Part shown: positions 1 to 8,552 of the stretch, in pieces
Layout: every line of letters starts with the position of its first letter
Numbering within the stretch: the stretch's first letter is position 1
Source of the DNA: Bin25 sp026709415
GTDB taxonomy: Bacteria > Bacteroidota > Bacteroidia > Flavobacteriales > Flavobacteriaceae
DNA: 64,000 bases
Assembly: GCA_965200045.1 (NCBI GenBank)
Contig: OZ241330.1
Coordinates: forward strand, 1,240,001-1,304,000
Reading direction: 5' to 3'
Notes under the pieces: generated by a model
What the model saw: only the letters and a program-made list of their open reading frames with translations
What the model was told of the DNA's origin: nothing
Database searches by the model: none
Position numbers and translations under genes: made by a program

Positions 1-283
1 TAATTGTATTTGACAAAATTAAATTTCAAAATTTTGTCACCAACAAACAGTTCCTTCCGGATAGTTACACATCATTTAAAAATAAAATTGGACTCACCGC
101 TAATAGAAAATATTTAACAGAAGCCAATGAAGTCGTTTTAGATTTTCCATATAAAGATTGTGTTCTTGTTGGTGGACAAACCAAAGAAGATCAAAAGCGA
201 AACGAAGTGTTTTTAAATGAAACGCTAGCAAGCGATGAAATTGATCGGTTGTTTGAACCAAAAGTTCTGACAAATTGGAAGCG
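1..283 (+). repeat. Perfect direct repeat, copy 1 (mod 5' region)
   Basis: Bases 1-283 match 1923-2205 base for base; the first mismatch is at 284 (G versus A). The unit length is 1922 bp. It covers the conserved N-terminal coding part of both mod genes and reflects a tandem duplication kept identical by recombination or recent origin. Confidence 0.95.
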
Positions 284-1688
284 GTATGATCAAGATGGAG
301 AACATAAAGTGTCTCAATTATCCAAAAATGAAGATGGCACTCTTAATGAAAATCTAATCATCAAAGGAAATAACCTTATTGCTTTGCACTCAATCAAAAA
401 TATCTACAGAGGAAAAGTCAAGCTCATTTATATCGATCCTCCGTACAATACTGGAAATGATGGATTTGGATATAATGATAGTTTCAACCACTCCACTTGG
501 CTCAGCTTTATGAAAAATAGATTAGAAGTTGCAAGAGAGTTTCTGACCAATGATGGTCTTTTGGTCGTACACATCGATGATCATGAACAGGCTTATTTGA
601 AAGTTTTACTTGATAAAATAATGGGTAGAGAAAACTTTGTTGGGGATTTAATTCGGAAAACTAAATCAACAACCAACGACGCCAAAACGGGATTTAATAT
701 TCAACATGAAAACACCCTTATCTATGCAAAAAACAAATCAGAAATTTTGATTGTTGGAAAGAAAAAATCATTTGACAAATACAAAAATCCAGATAATGAC
801 CCCAATGGCGCTTGGGTTATCGCTGACCCAAGCGCCAGATCGGGAGATTACTACTTCCCCATTACAAATCCATATACAAGAAAAGTGGATTATCCGCCCG
901 AAAATCGCCAGTGGCTATTTTCGGAAAGCAGATTACAAGATTATATTGCCTCAGGAAAAGTCAAATTTAGAAGAAAAGACAAGCAAAATCAAAGAGGATT
1001 TATTTTCAAACGTTATAAATCAGAAATTAAAAGTGAATACCATCTTATTGGAAGTTTAGAAACTGCTACAAATAGTTATATGAATCAAGTAGCGACAAAA
1101 GAAAAAAATAAATTGTTTGGGCAAATTGACTTTGATTACCCAAAGCCAGAAGCTTTTGCTCAATTAATCATTGAAGGAATAACCAACCCCAGTGATATTG
1201 TCATGGACTTTTTTTTAGGCAGTGGAACAACCAGTGCAGTGGCTCACAAAATAGGAAGAAGATACATTGGCATTGAGCAAATGGATTATATTGAGACTAT
1301 TGTTTTACAGCGACTTCAAAAAGTCATTAAAGGGGAAAAGGGAGGTGTTTCTGTAGATGTGAGTTGGCAAGGTGGAGGAAATTTTATTTATTTTGAACTC
1401 GCAAAAAACACACAATCGATCGCTGAGGAAATAGATAATTCCGATGACTCCTCAGCACTTATGATTTGGGAAAAATTAAAAGAACATCCACATATTCATT
1501 ATCGTGTCCAATTTCAGAAAAACACAGACGATCAGTTTAAAAATTTGTCATTACTGGATAAAAAGAAAGTTTTGAAAGATCTACTAGATAAAAACATGTT
1601 GTATATTCCGTATTCAGAAATAGATAACAAAGATTTTCAAATCAATTCTAAGGACGCTGACCTTTCCAACCAATTTTACTCCATATAG
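1..1688 (+). CDS. mod: Type III restriction-modification DNA methyltransferase (Mod), copy 1, 5' end outside window
   Basis: Modification subunit of a type III R-M system, which methylates adenine in a short asymmetric site and gives the Mod-Res complex its specificity. The frame is open from base 3 to the stop at 1688, so the N-terminus lies upstream. The S-adenosylmethionine/catalytic motifs are in beta-class order: catalytic DPPYNTG at about 435-455 and motif I FFLGSGTT at about 1207-1230. The variable target-recognition region lies between them. Bases 1-283 are identical to 1923-2205 of the second mod, so by analogy about 60 N-terminal residues and perhaps a G tract precede base 1. The target-recognition region is unrelated to that of copy 2, and the C-terminal 100 residues are only moderately alike. 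There is no res directly behind this copy. Family assignment is secure; whether this copy is in frame with its own start cannot be seen. Confidence 0.93.
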   Translation, partial: IVFDKIKFQNFVTNKQFLPDSYTSFKNKIGLTANRKYLTEANEVVLDFPYKDCVLVGGQTKEDQKRNEVFLNETLASDEIDRLFEPKVLTNWKRYDQDGEHKVSQLSKNEDGTLNENLIIKGNNLIALHSIKNIYRGKVKLIYIDPPYNTGNDGFGYNDSFNHSTWLSFMKNRLEVAREFLTNDGLLVVHIDDHEQAYLKVLLDKIMGRENFVGDLIRKTKSTTNDAKTGFNIQHENTLIYAKNKSEILIVGKKKSFDKYKNPDNDPNGAWVIADPSARSGDYYFPITNPYTRKVDYPPENRQWLFSESRLQDYIASGKVKFRRKDKQNQRGFIFKRYKSEIKSEYHLIGSLETATNSYMNQVATKEKNKLFGQIDFDYPKPEAFAQLIIEGITNPSDIVMDFFLGSGTTSAVAHKIGRRYIGIEQMDYIETIVLQRLQKVIKGEKGGVSVDVSWQGGGNFIYFELAKNTQSIAEEIDNSDDSSALMIWEKLKEHPHIHYRVQFQKNTDDQFKNLSLLDKKKVLKDLLDKNMLYIPYSEIDNKDFQINSKDADLSNQFYSI

Positions 1689-1740
1689 AGTTTTTTAAAA
1701 AATTCAGATATACATGTATAACCAATAAAATTAAAAAACT

Positions 1741-3649
1741 ATGAATTTCATTGAACATTTCAAATCCATTCTTCTCCAAGTTGACCAATACCATTCCGAT
1801 GGAGAGCTTCTGAAAAATAGAATAGTAGAGGATGCTTTAAAACTTGACGTAGAACTTATTGGATTATTGCATAATGATGAACGTTTAAGAGACAAGTTCT
1901 TCACAAAAATCCAGGGGGGGGGTAATTGTATTTGACAAAATTAAATTTCAAAATTTTGTCACCAACAAACAGTTCCTTCCGGATAGTTACACATCATTTA
2001 AAAATAAAATTGGACTCACCGCTAATAGAAAATATTTAACAGAAGCCAATGAAGTCGTTTTAGATTTTCCATATAAAGATTGTGTTCTTGTTGGTGGACA
2101 AACCAAAGAAGATCAAAAGCGAAACGAAGTGTTTTTAAATGAAACGCTAGCAAGCGATGAAATTGATCGGTTGTTTGAACCAAAAGTTCTGACAAATTGG
2201 AAGCGATATGATCAAGATGGAGAACACAAAGTGTCTGAATTATCCAAAAACGAAGATGGTACGCTCAATGAAAATCTAATCATCAAAGGAAATAACCTTA
2301 TTGCTTTGCACTGTCTCAAAAATATCTACAGAGGAAAAGTTAAATTAATTTACATCGACCCACCATACAATACAGGTGGAGATGCAAATATTTTTACTTA
2401 CAACAATAGATTTAATCACTCCACATGGCTAACATTTATGAAGAATCGTCTAACGATAGCCAAAGAATTTCTAAAAGAAGATGGCTTAATAGCCATAGCA
2501 ATTGACCACTATGAATTATCATATTTGACTACACTTGCAGATGAAATATTCAAAAGAGAGAATAGAGTTGGAATAATTACTATTGTGAATAACCCGATGG
2601 GGAGACAACATGGAAAATTCTTCACCCCAACAAATGATTATATGATTGTCTATGCTAAAAACAACGAATATGCAAAATTCAACAAAGTTATTCTGTCTCA
2701 AGAGGATGAAAAAAAATTCAATTTAAAAGACTCAGTTGGTAGATATAAACTTGAGCCTTTCATTAGATTGGGGGGAGGGGATTCGAATCTAAGAACAAAT
2801 AAACCAAAAGCGTGGTATCCGATATATGCAAATATTGAAACAAATCAAATTTCCTTTACTCCTAAAACTAATTTTAAAAAGATTTATCCAATCACGCAAA
2901 ATGGACAAGAGCGAACTTGGATATATGTTAAAGATTCAAAAAAATTAAATCTAGATGATTTGGTAGTAAGCGAAAACAATGGTAGAATAGAGATATTAAG
3001 AAAATATAGAATTGAAAAAGGCAAAATGATAACAACAGTCTGGAATGATAAAAAATATAATTCGAATCATCACGGTAAACGATTAGTTGAGAAATATACC
3101 AACAAACATTTTAGCTATCCAAAATCTCTGTTTACAATTATTGATGTTTTGAAAATAATGAGTGGGAAAGATGATTTGGTAATGGATTTTTTCTCAGGTA
3201 GTGGAACAACCGGACATGCTGTTTTAAAGTTAAATGAAGAAGATAATGGGAAAAGAAAATTCATTCTTGTTGAACAACTAGAAGACCATATTGAAGTCTC
3301 TATAGATATTTTATCTAAAATCCTTCAAGCAAACGGAAGCTTTATCTTCTGCGAACTATCATCAACTGCTAAATTCATTGTAGAAAATCTAAGGGAGAAC
3401 AATGATTCAGAAGTATTGAAATTATGGAATAATCTAAAAAATAATGCACACGTAAACTATAGGATTGATTTTGACAAAACTTCTGATGATGAATTCAAAA
3501 AATTACATATAAACGATAAAAAGAAAATACTCTTAAATGTTTTAGATAAAAACATGATCTATATCCCATATTCAGAACTTGAAAACAAGGATTTTGAGAT
3601 TCATTCAGAGGATAAGTCTCTAACAAGTCAATTTTATGGTGATGAATAG
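1741..3649 (+). CDS. mod: Type III DNA methyltransferase (Mod), copy 2, phase-variable and out of frame at a G9 tract
   Basis: Second Mod of the locus. The ATG at 1741 begins a 60-residue N-terminal segment (MNFIEHFKSILLQ...) that reads into nine G at 1914-1922 and stops at 1935. The body of the protein (VFDKIKFQNF... onward) is one frame away and runs to 3649. Removing one G (8) or adding two (11) joins the two parts into a 635-residue protein, the usual size of EcoP15I-type Mod. The body has DPPYNTGG near 2358, then a target-recognition region different from copy 1, then FFSGSGTT near 3189. A GTG at 2129 could start a shortened product, but no ribosome site supports it. The stop overlaps the start of res by 14 bases, so the two are probably translationally coupled. 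As sequenced the gene is OFF; the arrangement matches known phase-variable mod genes. Confidence 0.9.
1914..1922 (+). repeat. G9 slipped-strand tract inside mod copy 2
   Basis: Nine consecutive G in an AT-rich gene, exactly where the N-terminal and main reading frames of mod copy 2 part. Eight G would give ...KIQGGVIVFDKIKF... in one frame. Simple G runs within mod genes are the classic switch of phase-variable type III systems; that this one switches is inferred. Confidence 0.85.
1923..2205 (+). repeat. Perfect direct repeat, copy 2 (mod 5' region)
   Basis: Second copy of the 283-bp identical segment, beginning immediately after the G9 tract. Identity falls away toward the catalytic motif and vanishes in the target-recognition region. 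This is the pattern expected if recombination can swap the specificity part between the two genes. Confidence 0.95.
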
Positions 3650-6269
3650 ACAAAGTTTAGAAGATTCAGTCTCAGGGATTTTTAATGCTGGTTATTATCC
3701 TCATGAAGTCAAGGATATCATCCGAAATAATTTAAATCCAAAATTTCAATTACGTCCCTATCAAGAAGAAGCTTTTAAAAGATTTGATTGGAGTCAAGGC
3801 AATAATCCAAATGAAAAATACCACCGACGCTTATTATTTCAAATGGCTACAGGGAGTGGTAAAACACTCATTATGGCAGGTATCATGTTGCATATGTATG
3901 AAAAGGGATACAGAAACTTCATTTACTTTGTTAATAGCACTTCAATTATTGACAAAACAAGAGATAATTTTTTGAATGACCAATCTTCAAAATACCTATT
4001 CAATGAAACGATCACTGTAAGAGATCAAAAGATTGGGATTCATGAAGTTTTAAATTTTGAAGGTTCAAACAATGAAGATGTAAATATTGTATTCACTACC
4101 ATCCAAGGACTTCATATCAATCTCAATTCACCCAAAGAAAATAGTTTAACCTACGAAGATTTTGATAATTTGAAGGTAGTGTTGATTTCAGATGAAGCAC
4201 ATCATATTAATGCCGATACGAAAAGCGGAAGACGTGTAAAGTCTAATCAAAAAATTATTAAAAGTTGGGAACAAACGGTTCATCGAATTTTTGATTCAAA
4301 TCCAAATAATTATTTATTGGAATTCACCGCTACTGCTGACTTGACAAATAGAGAAATAGAGGAAAAATATAGGGATAAACTACTTTTTAATTATCCTTTA
4401 ATCAAATTCCGAGAAGATAAATATTCAAAAGAAGTCAAAGTACTTCAAGCAGATATGAAGCCTTTTGATCGAGCTTTACAAGCGATTTTGTTAAGTCAAT
4501 ATCGAATGAAAGTTTTTGCCGAAAATGGATTGTTCGTCAAGCCAGTCATCTTGTTTAAGTCCAAAACAATAGAAAGTAGCAAAGATTTTTTTGAAGAATT
4601 TCAAAATGGAATTGGAAGCTTAACCTTTGAAGCTTTAAAAAATATTAAGAGTAAAACTTCGAATCAAGTGTTAAAACAAATGTTTCAATACTTTGACTTT
4701 CATAACATTAATCTTCAAAATCTACTGTTGGAATTGAGAGAAGACTTTAGCGAGGAAAAATGTGTGATTGTGAACAGTAAGAATGATAGCGAACAAAAGC
4801 AGTTAATTGTTAATAGTCTAGAGGATAAAAAGAATTTATACAGAGCTGTTTTTGCCGTTGACAAACTCAATGAGGGTTGGGATGTTCTTAACTTGTTTGA
4901 TATTGTCAGATTATATGACACTAGAGACGCTTCAAAGGATGGAATAGGTAAAACTACGATGTCTGAAGCTCAATTAATCGGTCGTGGTGCAAGGTATTGT
5001 CCTTTTCGACTTTTACCTGAAGATCCACTTTATCAAAGAAAGTATGACAGCGATTTAAACAATAATTTAAGAATTTGTGAGGAGTTATTTTACCATTCCA
5101 CACATAACCCTCGATACATCTACGAATTAGAAAAAGCACTCGTTGATATCGGAATTAAAGCGCCAAAAACTATTCAAAAGAAATTAATTCTCAAAGAAAG
5201 TTTTAAAGAAACTGATTTTTATAAAAATGAATTTGTTTTTATAAATGAAAGAATAAAAAACGATAGAAATGATGTTTTGGGGATTGACAAAGCAATCATT
5301 GATAGAGTATATAAGAAAAAGTTTTATACTTCACATTCTCACACTGAAAAGTTAGTTTCTCCGACATATAGATCTTTAAATTTGGATAATCGGATTTATA
5401 AACTAAATGAATTTTTCGAACCTATCATTCGAAAAGCACTCAACAAATTGCCATTTTATAAATTTCAAAATCTGAAAAACCTTTTTCCAAACTTGAATTC
5501 AATGACTGAATTTATTGGGGATTCGAATTACTTGAAAGATATAAAAATTGAATTAATTGGAACATCAAATCAAGTTCAGAATCCTAGCGCTGAGATGACA
5601 TTAGAAGCTTTAATATCAGCTTTAGATGAAATTTCCGTACTAATAAAAAAGGAAGATTATGAGTTTAATGGAACTAGAGAATTCAAACCGAAGCTCATCT
5701 CAGAAGTTTTTGGTCAAGATGAAAACGGGAAGATATTAAATTTTTCAATTGACAATCATCGCAACAAAGAATATGGAGTCGAGCAGAGAAACTCTAAAAA
5801 TCAGAAATTACAACTAGATTTATCAAATGAAGATTGGTATGCTTTTAATGAAAATTATGGGACATCAGAAGAAAAGTTTTTGGTGAAATATGTTAAACAT
5901 TTAAAGGATACCCATTTAAACGATGGATACGATTTTTATTTGATTCGAAATGAAAGACATTTTAAAGTATTCACATTCAAGGAAGGAAAAGCTTTCGAAC
6001 CAGATTTTGTACTCTTCTTGAAAGAAGAAAAAACAGGTAAATCATTATACTACCAAATTTTCATAGAACCTAAAGGGGAACACCTCATAACTAGTAAGGA
6101 TAGCGAAATCAAAGAAAGGTTTTTAAGAGAATTAGAGCATGAGTATCAATTGAATTTTGTTTTTGAGAATAAAGATTTTAAACTTTTGGGGCTCCCCTTT
6201 TTTAATGAGAAGAATAAAGGTGATTTCCATAAAGAAATTGAAAAGCTATTTTCAATTAATTCAAATTAA
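3636..6269 (+). CDS. res: Type III restriction endonuclease subunit (Res)
   Basis: ATP-dependent restriction subunit that, with Mod, translocates or slides on DNA and cleaves it away from unmodified sites. The 877-residue protein has a superfamily 2 helicase core: Walker A MATGSGKT at about residue 70, DEAHH box at about 185, and FTATA motif III at about 230. A Q-x-x-GRGARY motif VI follows near residue 445. The C-terminus carries a PD-(D/E)xK nuclease signature, FEPDFVLF followed by FIEPKG, at about 790-820. The start ATG at 3636 lies inside the end of mod copy 2; an alternative ATG is at 3642. The frame is intact. Because res depends on upstream translation, the OFF state of mod copy 2 could lower Res synthesis. 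It presumably serves whichever Mod is expressed. Confidence 0.95.
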   Translation: MVMNRQSLEDSVSGIFNAGYYPHEVKDIIRNNLNPKFQLRPYQEEAFKRFDWSQGNNPNEKYHRRLLFQMATGSGKTLIMAGIMLHMYEKGYRNFIYFVNSTSIIDKTRDNFLNDQSSKYLFNETITVRDQKIGIHEVLNFEGSNNEDVNIVFTTIQGLHINLNSPKENSLTYEDFDNLKVVLISDEAHHINADTKSGRRVKSNQKIIKSWEQTVHRIFDSNPNNYLLEFTATADLTNREIEEKYRDKLLFNYPLIKFREDKYSKEVKVLQADMKPFDRALQAILLSQYRMKVFAENGLFVKPVILFKSKTIESSKDFFEEFQNGIGSLTFEALKNIKSKTSNQVLKQMFQYFDFHNINLQNLLLELREDFSEEKCVIVNSKNDSEQKQLIVNSLEDKKNLYRAVFAVDKLNEGWDVLNLFDIVRLYDTRDASKDGIGKTTMSEAQLIGRGARYCPFRLLPEDPLYQRKYDSDLNNNLRICEELFYHSTHNPRYIYELEKALVDIGIKAPKTIQKKLILKESFKETDFYKNEFVFINERIKNDRNDVLGIDKAIIDRVYKKKFYTSHSHTEKLVSPTYRSLNLDNRIYKLNEFFEPIIRKALNKLPFYKFQNLKNLFPNLNSMTEFIGDSNYLKDIKIELIGTSNQVQNPSAEMTLEALISALDEISVLIKKEDYEFNGTREFKPKLISEVFGQDENGKILNFSIDNHRNKEYGVEQRNSKNQKLQLDLSNEDWYAFNENYGTSEEKFLVKYVKHLKDTHLNDGYDFYLIRNERHFKVFTFKEGKAFEPDFVLFLKEEKTGKSLYYQIFIEPKGEHLITSKDSEIKERFLRELEHEYQLNFVFENKDFKLLGLPFFNEKNKGDFHKEIEKLFSINSN

Positions 6270-6873
6270 TAGGGGCTTTTTTAAAACTTTGATGTAACTA
6301 GACTCTTTCAATATTGATATCCAAAAAGCTCCTTGGAATAAAATTCTTGACTTCAATGGTTCTGGCTTGTGATTACGTGATTTTCAATAAGCGATTTTTC
6401 ACTAGATCATGCCATCTATTATGTCTTTTTTGTCTAAGTTTTTGGCAAAAACGCGTTTGCTTCTTTCATTAATAGGGTTTGTTTAAGCTGCCTTGTACTT
6501 GAATTTTAGTCTATATGTGCGATTCCGCTTTATGTTTCATTAATTTTAAGATTTAAATATGGCTTAACAAACTTTTGGAGAATAGGGAATTTCAAAGAAT
6601 AATTAAACTCTGAAGATTATATGTCGTTCATTTTTAGTGAATTAAAAACTGTTGAAACTAGATTAGTATGAACTTGATGAAAGTATTCAAGTCATGCAAC
6701 ACCGAAGAAAAAGCCGAAAAATAGTTGAGTGAGAAACTCAAAAACAACCGTATGAAATGTTCAAAATATCAGTCAAGTAAGGAGCAACTAATTAATGACT
6801 AATTTTACTTTGTTCATTCAAACCCTCTTGTGGATAAAACCAAAATCGAATGCTCAAAAAGTTCAATCAGTAG
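6270..6873. other. Intergenic region, no gene recognised
   Basis: About 600 bases after res with no convincing coding frame on either strand. Short stop-broken stretches in the second half have a coding flavour and may be debris of a mobile gene, but nothing can be named. No clear terminator hairpin was seen after res. Confidence 0.5.
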
Positions 6874-7104
6874 ATGGATCGTTACATTCAAATGAAAAAT
6901 GTCCAAATATCTCAATTATCCTATCATCCAACAAAAAAGGGAATTAGAAAAATGTCTTTTGAAATATCTGGATTAACCAAAAAAAACAGCAAACCCAAAA
7001 AAATGATGAATGAAGTATCTTCTGGTATTCGAATAAACTCCATCATAAAACAATCAGGGTTTCAAATGGAAGAGTTGAATCGTAGAAAAATCAATCAAGC
7101 ATGA
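6874..7104 (+). CDS. Small basic hypothetical protein upstream of the ATPase
   Basis: A 76-residue open frame rich in Lys, Asn and Ser (for example KKGIRKMSFEISG), ending 10 bases before the ATPase gene. No domain is recognised. Its position suggests co-transcription with the ATPase, and it could be the C-terminal remnant of a longer partner gene because the preceding 600 bases are stop-rich. It may not be a real gene. Confidence 0.35.
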   Translation: MDRYIQMKNVQISQLSYHPTKKGIRKMSFEISGLTKKNSKPKKMMNEVSSGIRINSIIKQSGFQMEELNRRKINQA

Positions 7105-7114
7105 AAACGATCAC

Positions 7115-8242
7115 ATGGCTTTGAATCGAGGATTAAACCCTATTTTTCATGGTCGAAAGGAAGAATTAAAGCAGTTTGAATTCTTTTTGAATCACGTCGA
7201 AAAAGACCACTCTCGCACTTCATTTTTAATACAAGGAGCACCAGGAGCAGGGAAAACTAGCTTGGCTGAGAAATGTTATGAATTAGCCCAGAAAAAGGGA
7301 TGGCGTTTGGTTCGTGTGGATGTTCCCACCTTACTTGATTTGAAAGAATTTCGAAAACGATTAGGACGAGAGCCCTTATGGAAAATATGGCAAAAACGAA
7401 AAATAACCTTACCGCTTCAAGTTGATAAAATAGGATTGAAAGCCGAATGGAATTTTGACTACCATACTATCGTTAAAACTTTAAACGCTGTTCATAAACC
7501 AACGATTATTGGATTCGATGAAGCGCAAATGTTAGGCCATCAAGACATAACGTCTCAAGAGAAGCTGATTTTACGAAACGTATTAGACCAATTACATAAC
7601 CAGCGAGGTACTCCGAAAAGCCCGATTATTTTTTTAATGAATGGATTAGGGCGGACACAAGATATCTTAGAGGAGTATGATATATCCCGTTTTTCATCAG
7701 AATCTGTTATTCATCTCACTCAAATTGATCGGGTATCAGAACGAAACATTTTATATGATTGGATAGTTCAAAAAGCGAACATCAGTCCTGATGAGTCGAA
7801 CTTAAATCATTGGATTTCTGAAATCAGTCAGCACACCCATCAATGGCCCGTTCATATCACAGCTTATGGACTTCAAGTTGAAAAACACATCCAAGAACAT
7901 GGAACCAAACTCAATAATGAAGGCCTTTCTGTTGTTTTAGACAAGGGATTCGAATCAAGACAACAATATTATCGTCGTCGTACTCGTCGATTATCCATTC
8001 AAGAATGTGAAACCATTGTTTCGTTTTTACTTCTAAATAATCATCCTAAAGAATTTACTCAAGAAGATTTGACCCAGCATTTAAAACAGCATTTAGGAAC
8101 AAAGCAAGGAGAACAGGTTTTCAATACGGCTTTACATTACGGAGTGATTCATCAACAAAACAATAAAAAACACGCCGTTTCAGTTCCATCCATGCAAACT
8201 TGGTTGATTGAAAATTTCACGCCAAAACATTTAATGAAATAA
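7115..8242 (+). CDS. ORC/STAND-like AAA ATPase
   Basis: A 375-residue P-loop ATPase. Walker A is GAPGAGKTS (about residues 45-53), Walker B IIGFDEAQ (about 130-137), and there is a sensor-like FLMNGLG strand near 173. The N-terminal phrase IFHGRKEEL resembles the HGR box of ORC/Cdc6-like and STAND NTPases. The C-terminal third looks like a winged-helix region (IQECETIVSFLL...). No membrane segment or nuclease domain is visible. It sits alone between the type III R-M locus and the helicase relic, with only a small frame in front. In Bacteroidota such ATPases occur on mobilizable plasmids and in defence islands, so a role in either is possible; the true function is unknown. Confidence 0.75.
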   Translation: MALNRGLNPIFHGRKEELKQFEFFLNHVEKDHSRTSFLIQGAPGAGKTSLAEKCYELAQKKGWRLVRVDVPTLLDLKEFRKRLGREPLWKIWQKRKITLPLQVDKIGLKAEWNFDYHTIVKTLNAVHKPTIIGFDEAQMLGHQDITSQEKLILRNVLDQLHNQRGTPKSPIIFLMNGLGRTQDILEEYDISRFSSESVIHLTQIDRVSERNILYDWIVQKANISPDESNLNHWISEISQHTHQWPVHITAYGLQVEKHIQEHGTKLNNEGLSVVLDKGFESRQQYYRRRTRRLSIQECETIVSFLLLNNHPKEFTQEDLTQHLKQHLGTKQGEQVFNTALHYGVIHQQNNKKHAVSVPSMQTWLIENFTPKHLMK

Positions 8243-8552
8243 TTAAAAAATACCCATCGATTCAATTATCAGTCAATCCATCCCTTCCAATCGGTGTTAT
8301 GATGGATGTTGATGATCGATGATATGGAATCACTCCAATCCGAAAAATTGTCCCTAAAAAACCTCAAAAAATCAATCATCGATAGTGTCTTATTCTGTAG
8401 AAAACAAACAAACTTCATCGATGGTTTATTTCGAAATAAAAGGGTTGATAAAAATCCTTAATGAATCAAAATGCATTTTATCGGCAAAATGATAAAATGG
8501 ACGATGTCCTTTGTCCCTTTGGTATAGGATCTCCGTCATTTGATAATGTATG
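8243..8552. other. Intergenic region between convergent genes
   Basis: About 310 bases between the ATPase stop and the 3' end of the helicase relic. It is rich in GATGAT-like and ATCGAT repeats (for example near 8305-8325) but holds no coding frame and no clear terminator that I can support. Confidence 0.5.

Noticed and set aside
2768..2778. G6-A-G4 stretch in mod copy 2 as a second slippage site
   Set aside because: The run is interrupted and the frame is intact on both sides, so there is no evidence of switching.
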